Part shown: positions 19,483 through 27,671 of the stretch, piece by piece
Numbering within the stretch: position 1 is the stretch's first letter
Layout of the letters: the number at the start of each line of letters is the position of its first letter
Source of the DNA: Clostridium moniliforme
GTDB taxonomy: Bacteria; Bacillota; Clostridia; Clostridiales; Clostridiaceae
Length of the DNA: 64,000 nt
NCBI RefSeq assembly: GCF_017873235.1
Contig: NZ_JAGGJZ010000005.1
Coordinates: 62,001 to 126,000, forward strand
Direction: 5' to 3'
Position numbers and translations under genes: made by a program
The notes under the pieces: generated by a model
What the model was told of the DNA's origin: nothing
The model's input: only the letters and a program-made list of their open reading frames with translations
Databases searched by the model: none

Positions 19483-19511
19483 ATTTTACTACAATACATT
19501 GTATCAGTCAA
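19483..19511 (-). promoter_or_regulatory. Promoter of the glutamine synthetase gene with a dyad in its spacer
   Basis: On the minus strand TTGACT (19511-19506), 17 bases, then TAAAAT (19488-19483). The spacer contains TACAATGTATTGTA (19490-19503), a dyad of TACAAT and ATTGTA, a possible operator. The transcript would have a leader of about 120 bases. Confidence 0.7.
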
Positions 19512-19697
19512 TAATATTAATAGAAAATTATTAGTTAATAGTTTGTTAGACAAATGTTAAGTAGTGTGTATTTTTTATCGAAATTTTATTAAACAATATG
19601 TGGATTATAAATAAAAAATAGTGTATAGATTTATTTTATTTAAAGTTATAGAATATATAATATATAAATTTAAAATAAAGAATGGAGTGACTAAGCT
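19512..19697. other. AT-rich gap before murI, nothing firm
   Basis: I see no reading frame or clear hairpin here. A murI promoter must lie within it, but several equally weak AT-rich matches prevent a choice. Confidence 0.4.
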
Positions 19698-20471
19698 TTG
19701 AATAAAAAAGGATTACCAATAGGTTTTTTTGACTCAGGAGTTGGTGGATTAAGTGTAATGCGAGAAGCTTTAAAGCTTATGCCTAATGAAAATTACATAT
19801 ATTTTGGAGATTCAAAAAATGCTCCATATGGTACAAAAGAAATGAATGAAGTTAGAGATTTAACTTTTGATGCAGTTGAGTTTTTGTTAAGTAAAGGAGC
19901 AAAGGCTATAGTGGTTGCTTGTAATACAGCAACAAGTGCAGCTGCTAGTGAACTTAGAAAGGTATATAAGGAAGTTCCTATTATAGGTATAGAACCAGCT
20001 GTTAAACCAGCTGTAGAGTTACATAGAAATGGAGATGTAATAATAATGGCAACTCCTTTTACATTATCTCATCTTAAATTTAAAAAACTTATGGATATGT
20101 ATAGACAAGATGCAAGTATATATCCAATGCCTTGTGCTGGATTAGTTGAGTTTATTGAAAAGGGAGATTTAAATAGTAACAATGTAAAGAAGTACCTTGA
20201 GGATAAATTTAAAGAATATGAAAATAAAGATATAGCAGCTATAGTACTTGGATGTACCCATTATCCATTTATAAAGGAAACTTTATCAGAAGTTGTTGGT
20301 GGTGATATTCCAATAATTGATGGTGGGGAAGGAACTGCAAGAGAACTTAAAAGAAAACTTGAAGATATGGATCTTATAAGTGATTCAAAAACAAAAGGAG
20401 AAATTGAGATATATAACTCTACTGGAAAAGAAGAAATTATTTTATTAAGTAAAAAATTATTAGAAGTTTAA
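19698..20471 (+). CDS. murI: glutamate racemase
   Basis: A 257-residue enzyme that makes D-glutamate for peptidoglycan. The N-terminal [13 protein letters not shown] holds the catalytic Asp and Ser region. The two catalytic cysteines are Cys75 in [11 protein letters not shown] and Cys186 in LGCTHYPFI. Length and motifs are standard. The start is TTG at 19698, with GGAG ten bases before it. It is a single gene with its own strong terminator. Confidence 0.95.
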   Translation: MNKKGLPIGFFDSGVGGLSVMREALKLMPNENYIYFGDSKNAPYGTKEMNEVRDLTFDAVEFLLSKGAKAIVVACNTATSAAASELRKVYKEVPIIGIEPAVKPAVELHRNGDVIIMATPFTLSHLKFKKLMDMYRQDASIYPMPCAGLVEFIEKGDLNSNNVKKYLEDKFKEYENKDIAAIVLGCTHYPFIKETLSEVVGGDIPIIDGGEGTARELKRKLEDMDLISDSKTKGEIEIYNSTGKEEIILLSKKLLEV

Positions 20472-20493
20472 ATATATAATTTATAACAATATT

Positions 20494-20537
20494 AAAAATC
20501 TCTAAAATCTATAAGTATTAGATTTTAGAGATTTTTA
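20494..20537 (+). terminator. Terminator after murI
   Basis: AAAAATCTCTAAAATCT and AGATTTTAGAGATTTTT form a perfect 17-bp stem with a T tail. Confidence 0.88.
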
Positions 20538-20723
20538 ATAATATTATTATTTTAGTTTCGAATTAACAGTTAAATTATATAATAAATGTAATTTTTAGTT
20601 TATCAATATTTTTATATTTAATAGATAATTAGTTAATAAAGATTATATATTTATTAACTATTAGTAAAAAAAATGAGTATTATATATTGAATAATTAAAA
20701 AGTGATAAATATTAGAAAAAAGT

Positions 20724-20763
20724 TTGTTAAATAGTTGACAAAGATAAAGCAAATTGATATATT
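20724..20763 (+). promoter_or_regulatory. Promoter with Rex-like operator before the DUF4325 gene
   Basis: TTGACA (20735-20740) and TATATT (20758-20763) are 17 bases apart. TTGTTAAATAGTTGACAA (20724-20741) matches the Rex consensus TTGTTAA-N4-TTAACAA with one mismatch and covers the -35, so NADH-sensing Rex may repress it. The 190 bases before this, from 20538, show nothing else. Confidence 0.6.
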
Positions 20764-20841
20764 ATAAGTGTAAAAAGAATTGTCAGAAAATTTTAAAAAT
20801 AAGAATGACTAATTATAAAAATGATTTATGAGGTGATAATT

Positions 20842-21114
20842 ATGATGATAAATGTTAAGGAATTTTTAGGAGAAAATTTTGCTGTTGAGGATGCTATAAT
20901 ACTAAGAGATCAAATAAAAGATAATTTAAATGAAGAAGTTGTTTTAGATTTTGAAGGATTGGACAAGGTACCAACTACATTTTTAACTTGTCTTTTTAGT
21001 GAACTAATAAATGAAAAAGGAAGAGAAGCAATTTTTGACGCTGTTAATGTTAAGAACTTAACAAACTATAATGATTTTTCAAGAGTGGTAATGGGAACAA
21101 CATTCTTAAATTAA
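20842..21114 (+). CDS. STAS-like DUF4325 protein
   Basis: A 90-residue cytoplasmic protein. VVLDFEGLDKVPTTFLTCLFSELINEKG has the pattern of a short STAS-like beta-strand and helix, as in DUF4325 proteins, which often occur with regulatory or anti-phage partners; none is adjacent here. I start it at the ATG at 20842, after GAGGTGAT; the next ATG codon is directly adjacent and the upstream ATG at 20821 lacks a site. Function unknown. Its promoter carries a Rex-like box. Confidence 0.75.
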   Translation: MMINVKEFLGENFAVEDAIILRDQIKDNLNEEVVLDFEGLDKVPTTFLTCLFSELINEKGREAIFDAVNVKNLTNYNDFSRVVMGTTFLN

Positions 21115-21154
21115 ATATGGAGTAAAATTAATGAATGAAATAGAAAGTATACAC

Positions 21155-21196
21155 AAAAAAACCACTATTTTTAAATTTTGAAGTAGTGGTTTTTTA
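21155..21196 (+). terminator. Terminator after the DUF4325 gene
   Basis: AAAAAACCACTATTT and AAGTAGTGGTTTTTT pair around a 10-base loop, ending in a T run. Confidence 0.86.
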
Positions 21197-21490
21197 TTTT
21201 AATTATATATTTTGAGTTACTTTAAAGAGAAATTTAATGCAAAATTGCTCTTTATTTTTTTGCAGAAAATCAATAATATATTATTAAAATATTTAAGAAG
21301 ATTTAAAAAATACTATTATTCATATATTTGGATAATTTTAAAATAATATAAAAAAGAATCTTATAAACCTAATTAAATTGTAAATAAATACAATTATTTT
21401 TATTAATTTAATTTAAATGATTACACTAAATTATGTATATAAATAAATAGATTTTAAGTTGATTATTAATTTGCATTAGTTTAATATGAT
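21197..21490. other. AT-rich gap, nothing seen
   Basis: About 290 bases of very AT-rich sequence without a supportable gene, hairpin or distinct promoter. Confidence 0.5.
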
Positions 21491-21491
21491 T

Positions 21492-21534
21492 ATTAGAACA
21501 GAATTATAGAACACTTAATTAGAGTTATAGAATA
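21492..21534 (+). promoter_or_regulatory. Spaced repeats before the IclR gene, possible self-regulatory site
   Basis: ATTAGAACA (21492-21500), TATAGAACA (21505-21513) and TATAGAATA (21526-21534) lie just before the gene. The last two are 21 bases apart. They resemble the TATGAAACA/TATGGAATA elements at the kdgA promoter, which are spaced 20 bases. Confidence 0.35.
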
Positions 21535-21564
21535 AATTTTTATATATGAGAAAGGATGAAAAAT

Positions 21565-22338
21565 ATGGGAGAAGTAGTGCAGTCTGTAGAGAGGGCATTA
21601 TCGATATTAGAGATATTATCTAGTAATTCAGATGGTATGGGAATAAAAGAGATAAGTGAAGGAGTAGACCTTCATAAAAGTACTGTTCATAGATTGTTAG
21701 CGACTTTAATCGAAAAAAAATATGTTAAACAGAATCCAAAAAATAATAAGTATATGCTGACGTTTAAAATGTTTGAAATAGGAAATAGAATGGCTAGTAA
21801 CATAAATTTAGTGGATGTAGCAAAGCCTCATTTAAAAGAATTAGTTGATATAACAGGGGAAGTTGTACACCTTGTTGTTAGAGATGGAAATGAGATTATA
21901 TATATAGATAAGGTAGAACCAAATAATACTTTAAGAATGTATTCTAGAATAGGGAAAAGAATACAAATGTATTGTACAGCTGTAGGAAAAAGTATGATGG
22001 CATATATGAATGACAGTGAAATAAAAGAAATTTGGGATAATAGTGAGATAAGACAAATTACTCCTAAATCAATTATTCACTTTGATGAATATATGAAGAT
22101 AATAAATAAGGCAAGAAAAGAAGGATATGCATTAGATGAAGAAGAAAATGAAATAGGAATAAGATGTATAGGAGCTTCAATATTAGATTACAAAAATGAA
22201 GTTTGTGCAGCAATAAGTATATCAGGTCCTACTAATGTATTTACATTAGAAAAAATAGAGCCATATTCAAAGTTAATAAAAAAAACAGCATTAAAAATTT
22301 CAGAAGATATAGGTCATAGTATAGAAAATAATATTTAA
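21565..22338 (+). CDS. IclR family transcriptional regulator
   Basis: A 257-residue regulator. The N-terminal winged helix-turn-helix starts VVQSVERALSILEILSS and includes GIKEISEGVDLHKSTVHRLL. The effector domain begins near residue 75 and includes YCTAVGKSMMAYM and the closing GCAAISISGP-like region (VCAAISISGP). It is encoded just before the uronate operon in the same direction, so it probably controls that operon in the manner of KdgR, sensing a 2-keto-3-deoxy-sugar acid. I use the ATG at 21565, ten bases after AAAGGA; the ATG at 21556 overlaps that site. Confidence 0.88.
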   Translation: MGEVVQSVERALSILEILSSNSDGMGIKEISEGVDLHKSTVHRLLATLIEKKYVKQNPKNNKYMLTFKMFEIGNRMASNINLVDVAKPHLKELVDITGEVVHLVVRDGNEIIYIDKVEPNNTLRMYSRIGKRIQMYCTAVGKSMMAYMNDSEIKEIWDNSEIRQITPKSIIHFDEYMKIINKARKEGYALDEEENEIGIRCIGASILDYKNEVCAAISISGPTNVFTLEKIEPYSKLIKKTALKISEDIGHSIENNI

Positions 22339-22484
22339 GTTATTAATTCATCCTCACATGATTCATAAGTATATATTAAATTCTAATAAAGTTCTTTTCT
22401 ATAATTTGAAATGATATTTAAGTATTTCTAAAAGTTTATATATAATAAACACTCCAAAATAAATAATAAAAAACAAAATATATT

Positions 22485-22527
22485 AAGGTGTATTTTCCTT
22501 ATTTAATGGAAAATACACCTTTTTTTA
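22485..22527 (+). terminator. Terminator after the IclR gene
   Basis: AAGGTGTATTTTCC and GGAAAATACACCTT pair around nine bases, followed by a run of T. The regulator is therefore transcribed separately from kdgA. Confidence 0.88.
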
Positions 22528-22630
22528 TTTATATAAGAAAATGTTTTCAAAATAAAATATATAAATATTAATGAACAGTTAATAAAGTTACAATTAGTTA
22601 ATAATATTATTATTTATAGTTTTAAAATTG

Positions 22631-22689
22631 TTAACTATACTAGAAAAAAGTTTTGTATTATGGAATATAGTTTTACAAAATGGAATAAA
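22631..22689 (+). promoter_or_regulatory. Promoter-operator module, upstream copy
   Basis: TTAACT (22631-22636), 17 bases, TGTATT (22654-22659), then the element TATGGAATATAGTTTTACAA and AATGGAATA running to 22689. The same arrangement recurs 303 bases downstream with identical internal spacing. Confidence 0.55.
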
Positions 22690-22903
22690 ATAAAATGCAA
22701 GAAACCATTTAAAGTCAAAAGTTATAAATATTTTATTATTAAAAAATAAATATTGAAAAATATAAATAATATTAAAGTGGTCTATACCAGCTAAATTCAA
22801 GGGTTTTATCAATTTTTTCATCAATAAAATAATATAAATATGAAAAAAACTATAAAAAAAGAAAATATTGTTAATAAACCATTAATATGTTAATAATAAG
22901 TTT

Positions 22904-22919
22904 TCAACAAATTTGTTGA
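22904..22919. promoter_or_regulatory. Perfect 16-bp palindrome before the kdgA promoter
   Basis: TCAACAAATTTGTTGA ends 14 bases before the -35 of the downstream promoter copy, a suitable place for an activator or repressor site. The protein that binds it is unknown. Confidence 0.5.
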
Positions 22920-22933
22920 TTATTTCAAATTTA

Positions 22934-22992
22934 TTAACTATACTTAAAATATATTCTATATTATGAAACAAAGTTTTACTATGTGAAACATA
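22934..22992 (+). promoter_or_regulatory. Promoter-operator module of the uronate operon, downstream copy
   Basis: TTAACT (22934-22939), 17 bases, TATATT (22957-22962), then TATGAAACAAAGTTTTACTA and TGTGAAACA to 22991. The half elements are 20 bases apart, two helical turns. The module ends where the kdgA ribosome site begins. The likely ligand is the IclR regulator encoded upstream. Confidence 0.65.
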
Positions 22993-23005
22993 GGGGGATG
23001 AAAAA

Positions 23006-23644
23006 ATGAATAAGTACGATGTGCTAAAAAGAATAGAAGACAAAGGAATAGTAGCTGTTGTTAGAGCTAATAATCCAGAAGAAGCTATTAAAATTTCAGA
23101 TGCGTGTTTAAAGGGTGGAATAGATTCAATTGAAATAACATTTACTATACCAGGTGCAGAAAATGTTATAAGAGAATTAATAAGCAAGTTCACAGAAGAA
23201 TTATTAGTTGGAGCAGGTACAGTATTAGATAGTGAAACAGCTAGAATTGCAATATTAGCTGGTGCAAAATTTATTGTTAGTCCTGGATTTGATTTAGAAA
23301 CTGCTAAATTATGCAATAGATACAGAGTACCTTATATGGCTGGTTGTGTAACTATTAATGAAATGATAAGAGCATTAGAGGCAGGGGTAGATATTATAAA
23401 ATTATTCCCAGGTAGCGCTTTTGGGGCAGGATATGTTAAGAGTGTTAAAGCACCATTACCTCAAGCACCAATTATGCCAACTGGTGGAGTAGATATAAAT
23501 AATGTAGATCAATGGATAAAAAATGGTTGTATAGCTGTAGGCGTAGGGGGAAAGTTAACAGCAGGAGCCAAAACTGGAGATTTTGAATCAATAACAAAAT
23601 TATCTAAAGAATTTATAGAAAAGATAAAAGAAGCTAGAAAATAA
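23006..23644 (+). CDS. kdgA: 2-keto-3-deoxy-6-phosphogluconate aldolase
   Basis: A 212-residue class I aldolase that splits KDPG into pyruvate and glyceraldehyde 3-phosphate, the last step of uronate breakdown. VAVVRANNPEEA and GGIDSIEITFTIPGA carry the catalytic Glu, and the Schiff-base lysine is Lys132 in IIKLFPGSAFG. Normal length. GGGGGATG precedes the ATG. It is first in the operon kdgA-kdgK-ugl-kduI-kduD. Confidence 0.93.
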   Translation: MNKYDVLKRIEDKGIVAVVRANNPEEAIKISDACLKGGIDSIEITFTIPGAENVIRELISKFTEELLVGAGTVLDSETARIAILAGAKFIVSPGFDLETAKLCNRYRVPYMAGCVTINEMIRALEAGVDIIKLFPGSAFGAGYVKSVKAPLPQAPIMPTGGVDINNVDQWIKNGCIAVGVGGKLTAGAKTGDFESITKLSKEFIEKIKEARK

Positions 23645-23658
23645 AGGGGAAAATAATT

Positions 23659-24681
23659 ATGGCAAAAAAGGTAGTATCATTAGGCGAAATCTTAATGAGA
23701 TTAACTCCTCCTAATTATGAAAGATTTTTACAAGCAAAATCTTTTGATATAAATTATGGTGGTGCAGAAGCAAATGTAGCTCTTGAATTAGCTAGTTTAG
23801 GATTAGATTCATATTTTGTTACTCAACTTCCAAATAATGATATAGGAAAAAGTGCAGAAAATTATTTAAGATCCTATGGTGTGAAAACAGATTATATAAA
23901 TTTTGAAGGAGATAAATTAGGAGCATATTTTTTTGAAAAAGGATTATCACTAAGACCTTCAAAAGTAATATATGATAGAAAACATTCAGCTATATGTGAT
24001 GTAAATATAGATAATTTTGATTTCGATAAGATATTTGAGGGTGCAGATTGGTTTCATATATCAGGAATAACACCTGTACTAAGCAAAGAGTGTGCTGAAC
24101 TTACAAAGCTAGCCATGAAAAAGGCTAAAGAAAAAAAGCTAAAAATAAGTTTAGATTTAAATTATAGAAGTCAATTAGCTACTATAGAAGATTATGAAGA
24201 AATAATGGAAGAATTATTACCTAATGTAGATTTATGCATAGGATGGTTGAGTAGCATAGAAGGATGCTCAGGAGAACATAAAATAGCAGATTTTGCAACA
24301 GAGAAGTTTGATGAAAATAAATTTTTAAACATATTCTCTAAAATGAGCAAGAAATATAACATAAAATATGTAGCAACAACTCTTAGAGAAAATTTTTCAG
24401 CATCAAAAAATGCTATATCAGCAATAATATATGAAGGTAATAAAATTTACAAAAGTCATAGATATGAGTTTGATATATTAGATAGAGTTGGATCTGGAGA
24501 TGCCTTTGCAGCTGGTTTAATATATGGATTAATAAATGATGAAAATATAGAAAAGTCTTTAAATATTGCAGTTGCATCTGCAGTTTTAAAACATACAATC
24601 AATGGTGATTGTAATATAACAAATATAAATGAAATAACATCAATTATAGATGGAAAAACTTCAGGAAGTGTCCAAAGATAA
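23659..24681 (+). CDS. kdgK: 2-keto-3-deoxygluconate kinase (PfkB family)
   Basis: A 340-residue ribokinase-like sugar kinase that phosphorylates 2-keto-3-deoxygluconate to the substrate of KdgA. The start VVSLGEILMRLTPPN and NYGGAEANVALELASLG are typical of KDG kinases. The catalytic base motif is DRVGSGDAFAAGL (Ser in place of the more common Ala). It lies 14 bases after kdgA and 15 before the hydrolase gene. Confidence 0.92.
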   Translation: MAKKVVSLGEILMRLTPPNYERFLQAKSFDINYGGAEANVALELASLGLDSYFVTQLPNNDIGKSAENYLRSYGVKTDYINFEGDKLGAYFFEKGLSLRPSKVIYDRKHSAICDVNIDNFDFDKIFEGADWFHISGITPVLSKECAELTKLAMKKAKEKKLKISLDLNYRSQLATIEDYEEIMEELLPNVDLCIGWLSSIEGCSGEHKIADFATEKFDENKFLNIFSKMSKKYNIKYVATTLRENFSASKNAISAIIYEGNKIYKSHRYEFDILDRVGSGDAFAAGLIYGLINDENIEKSLNIAVASAVLKHTINGDCNITNINEITSIIDGKTSGSVQR

Positions 24682-24696
24682 TGGGAGGTTTAATAA

Positions 24697-25881
24697 ATGA
24701 TAAAAGAAATTGCTATTGAGAAAATAAAAGACGAAAGTAAATTTACTAATTCAAAACAGTTAACTAAAGAAGAGGTAAAAAAGGCCTTAGATGATGCAAT
24801 TAAAATAATTGATAAAGATATTGAAAAATTTGGTGAAAGATTTCCACATTCAGCAAGTAAAGATGGAAAATATAAAATTATAGATAATGTTGAATGGACA
24901 ACAGGATTCTGGACAGGAATGCTTTGGCTTGCATATGAATATACAGGCGATGAAAAGTATAAAAATCTTGCTCAAAAGAATGTAGATGATTTTATGAAGA
25001 GAATAGATGAAAAAATAGAAGTAAATCATCATGACATGGGATTCTTATATTCAATATCTTGTGTTGCAGATTATAAGTTAACAGGTAGTGAAAAGGCAAA
25101 AGAAGCAGCTTTAAAAGCAGCAGATCACTTAATGACAAGATATCAAGAGAAAGGAAAGTTTATTCAAGCATGGGGTAACATGGGAGAAGACTACAGATTG
25201 ATAATAGATTGTTTAATGAATATTCCTTTATTATATTGGGCATCAAAAGTTACTGGAGATAAAAAATACTATGAAACAGCTCATACACACTTTAAGACAT
25301 CATGTAATTATGTAATAAGAGATGATGGTTCAACATTCCATACATATTATTTTGATAATAAAACAGGAAAACCATTAAAAGGAGTTACAAAACAAGGTTA
25401 TTCAGATGATTCTTCATGGGCTAGAGGACAAGCTTGGGGAGTATATGGTGTACCTTTAACTTATAGATATACAAAAGATAAGGATGCATTTAGAGTATAT
25501 GAAGCTGTAACAAATTATTTCTTAAATAGATTACCAAAAGACAATGTATGTTTCTGGGATTTAATATTTAATGATGGAGATGATCATCCAAGAGATTCAT
25601 CAGCTGCAGCAATAGCTGTATGTGGAATGCTTGAAATGAATAAATATCTTCCAGATACAAATGAATATAAAGATGTATATAAAAATGCATCTAATGCAAT
25701 AATGAGATCATTAATAGAAAATTATACACCAGATCCAAATGGTGAAGAAGAAGGTTTACTACTTCATGGAGTTTACGGATGGCACGCTAACAATGGTGTA
25801 GATGAATGCACTACTTGGGGTGACTATTATTACATGGAAGCTCTAATGAGATTATATAAAGATTGGAATTTATATTGGTAA
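24697..25881 (+). CDS. unsaturated glucuronyl hydrolase, GH88 (first copy)
   Basis: A 394-residue GH88 enzyme. It removes the 4,5-unsaturated uronate that polysaccharide lyases leave at the end of hyaluronan, chondroitin or heparin oligosaccharides. The expected alpha6/alpha6 motifs are present: NVEWTTGFWTGMLWLAYEYT, HHDMGFLYS with one catalytic Asp, RLIIDCLMNIPLLYWA with the second, and GQAWGVYG. There is no signal peptide, so it acts in the cytoplasm on imported disaccharides. A close paralogue lies at 28385-29602. It sits inside the kdg/kdu operon. Confidence 0.92.
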   Translation: MIKEIAIEKIKDESKFTNSKQLTKEEVKKALDDAIKIIDKDIEKFGERFPHSASKDGKYKIIDNVEWTTGFWTGMLWLAYEYTGDEKYKNLAQKNVDDFMKRIDEKIEVNHHDMGFLYSISCVADYKLTGSEKAKEAALKAADHLMTRYQEKGKFIQAWGNMGEDYRLIIDCLMNIPLLYWASKVTGDKKYYETAHTHFKTSCNYVIRDDGSTFHTYYFDNKTGKPLKGVTKQGYSDDSSWARGQAWGVYGVPLTYRYTKDKDAFRVYEAVTNYFLNRLPKDNVCFWDLIFNDGDDHPRDSSAAAIAVCGMLEMNKYLPDTNEYKDVYKNASNAIMRSLIENYTPDPNGEEEGLLLHGVYGWHANNGVDECTTWGDYYYMEALMRLYKDWNLYW

Positions 25882-25908
25882 AAATTAAAAAAAGGAGAGG
25901 TTTTAATT

Positions 25909-26739
25909 ATGGATATCAGATATGCAACACATCCAGAAGATTCTAAAAAATATACTACAGAGGAGTTAAGAAAACATTATTTAGTAGAAAAGGTATTTAT
26001 AAAAGATGAAATTTCTTTAACTTACAGTCATGTAGACAGAATTATATTTGGTGGTGCAATGCCTGTAGACAAAGAATTAAAATTAGAAGCTGGAAAAGAA
26101 ATGGGAGTTAACTATTTCTTAGAAAGAAGAGAAATGGGAGTTATTAACGTTGGAGGAGAAGGTTCAATTGAGCTAGATGGCGTTAAATACGAAATGGGCA
26201 AAAGAGATGGATTATATATACCAATGGGAGTAAAAGAGGTTGTATTTAAATCAAACTCAAAAGATTGCCCAGCTAAGTTCTATATAAACTCAGCTCCAGC
26301 ACATCATAGTTATGACATAGTAAAAATAGATATAAAAAATGCAAATCCTGTTCATTTAGGAAGTCCAGCTAATTTAAATGAAAGAACTATATATCAATAT
26401 GTTCACCCAGCTGTATGTAAGAGCTGTCAATTATTAATGGGATTAACAATGCTTGAACCTAATAATGCTTGGAATACAATGCCTTGTCATACTCATGAAA
26501 GAAGAATGGAAGTTTACTTCTATTTTGATATGAATGAAGATACAAGAGTGTTCCACTTAATGGGAGAACCAACAGAAACAAGACACATTGTAATGAAAAA
26601 TGAACAAGCTACTATATCACCAAGTTGGTCAATACATGCTGGTGTAGGTACAAGTAATTATACATTTATTTGGGGAATGTGTGGAGAAAATCAAACATTT
26701 GATGATATGGATCAAATATCAATGGAAGATTTAAGATAA
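25909..26739 (+). CDS. kduI: 5-keto-4-deoxyuronate isomerase
   Basis: A 276-residue cupin-type zinc isomerase of standard length. It converts 5-keto-4-deoxyuronate, formed from the unsaturated uronate, into 2,5-diketo-3-deoxygluconate. The metal site is visible as His194, His196 and Glu201 in [14 protein letters not shown]. The N-terminal [20 protein letters not shown] is typical. GGAGAGG precedes the ATG. Next gene kduD acts on its product. Confidence 0.95.
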   Translation: MDIRYATHPEDSKKYTTEELRKHYLVEKVFIKDEISLTYSHVDRIIFGGAMPVDKELKLEAGKEMGVNYFLERREMGVINVGGEGSIELDGVKYEMGKRDGLYIPMGVKEVVFKSNSKDCPAKFYINSAPAHHSYDIVKIDIKNANPVHLGSPANLNERTIYQYVHPAVCKSCQLLMGLTMLEPNNAWNTMPCHTHERRMEVYFYFDMNEDTRVFHLMGEPTETRHIVMKNEQATISPSWSIHAGVGTSNYTFIWGMCGENQTFDDMDQISMEDLR

Positions 26740-26767
26740 AAATTTATTTTGAAAGGATGATTAAAGA

Positions 26768-27553
26768 ATGAGTTGTTCAGAATTAGATAAGTTCTCAATG
26801 GATTTCTTCTCATTAAAAGGAAAAGTTGCAATAGTAACTGGAGGAAATACAGGACTTGGACAAGGATATGTTGTTGCTTTAGCTAAGGCTGGTGCAGATT
26901 TATTTGTTCCAACTTATGATACAAATTGGGAAGAAACAAGAAAAATGGTTGAAGCTCAAGGTAGAAAAATCGTTTTTTGCCAAGTAGATTTAACTAAGAG
27001 AGAAGATATTACTAAAGTTGTAGATACTTGCATGAAGGAATATGGAAAAATAGACATATTAGTAAATAATGCAGGAACTATAAGAAGAGCTCCACTTTTA
27101 GAATATAAAGATGAAGACTGGAAAGCTGTTATGGATATAAACTTAAATGCAGTTTACTATTTAAGTCAAGAAGTTGCTAAGATTATGGCTAAGCAAAAGT
27201 CAGGAAAAATAGTTAATGTGGCTTCAATGCTTGCATTCCAAGGTGGAAAGTTTGTACCTCCATATACTGCTAGTAAGCATGGTGTAGCTGGTTTAACTAA
27301 AGCATTTGCAAATGAACTTGCTTGCTATAATATTCAAACAAATGCAATAGCACCTGGATATATTGAAACAGCAAACACTGCTCCAATTAGAGCTGATAAG
27401 AATAGAAATGAAGAAATACTTTCAAGAATTCCAGCTGAACAATGGGGAAAACCATTTGACCTAATGGGAGCTATGGTGTTCCTATGTAGTAAAGCTTCAG
27501 ACTATATGAATGGAAATATTCTTGCAGTTGATGGTGGATGGTTAGTTAGATAG
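26768..27553 (+). CDS. kduD: 2-deoxy-D-gluconate 3-dehydrogenase (short-chain dehydrogenase)
   Basis: A 261-residue SDR that reduces 2,5-diketo-3-deoxygluconate to 2-keto-3-deoxygluconate for KdgK. It shows TGGNTGLGQGY for cofactor binding, NNAGTIRRAPLLEY with the RRAP signature of KduD, YTASKHGVAGL with catalytic Tyr and Lys, and NAIAPGYIETANT. Position next to kduI supports the assignment. A perfect hairpin follows its stop. Confidence 0.93.
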   Translation: MSCSELDKFSMDFFSLKGKVAIVTGGNTGLGQGYVVALAKAGADLFVPTYDTNWEETRKMVEAQGRKIVFCQVDLTKREDITKVVDTCMKEYGKIDILVNNAGTIRRAPLLEYKDEDWKAVMDINLNAVYYLSQEVAKIMAKQKSGKIVNVASMLAFQGGKFVPPYTASKHGVAGLTKAFANELACYNIQTNAIAPGYIETANTAPIRADKNRNEEILSRIPAEQWGKPFDLMGAMVFLCSKASDYMNGNILAVDGGWLVR

Positions 27554-27567
27554 TATTTTTTAATATA

Positions 27568-27603
27568 TTTAAGATAGTTCTAAATTATTAGAACTATCTT
27601 AAA
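27568..27603. other. Perfect 16-bp hairpin without T tail
   Basis: TTTAAGATAGTTCTAA and TTAGAACTATCTTAAA enclose a 4-base loop. It ends in AAATG rather than a T run, so it may protect the upstream mRNA or act as a processing site more than as a terminator. Confidence 0.6.
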
Positions 27604-27671
27604 TGATAAATATCATGTAAATAGTTTAGTAAATATAGATTAATTTTATACAATTTAAGGAGGAGTTCTAA

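Noticed and set aside
22561..22625. AT-only palindromes such as TAATAATATTATTA
   Set aside because: Low-complexity AT repeats of this kind arise often by chance here and show no link to a promoter.
22594..22824. A 76-codon minus-strand frame in the kdgA upstream region
   Set aside because: Phe/Ile/Asn-rich product expected by chance in AT-rich DNA, no ribosome site, and it overlaps the duplicated promoter module.
21197..23005. Catabolite-responsive (cre) site for CcpA near the uronate operon
   Set aside because: No stretch with the TGWAANCGNTNWCA core was found.
22882..23316. A 144-codon minus-strand frame over the start of kdgA
   Set aside because: It is antisense to kdgA and its promoter; the product is a Ser/Ile-rich shadow with no ribosome site.
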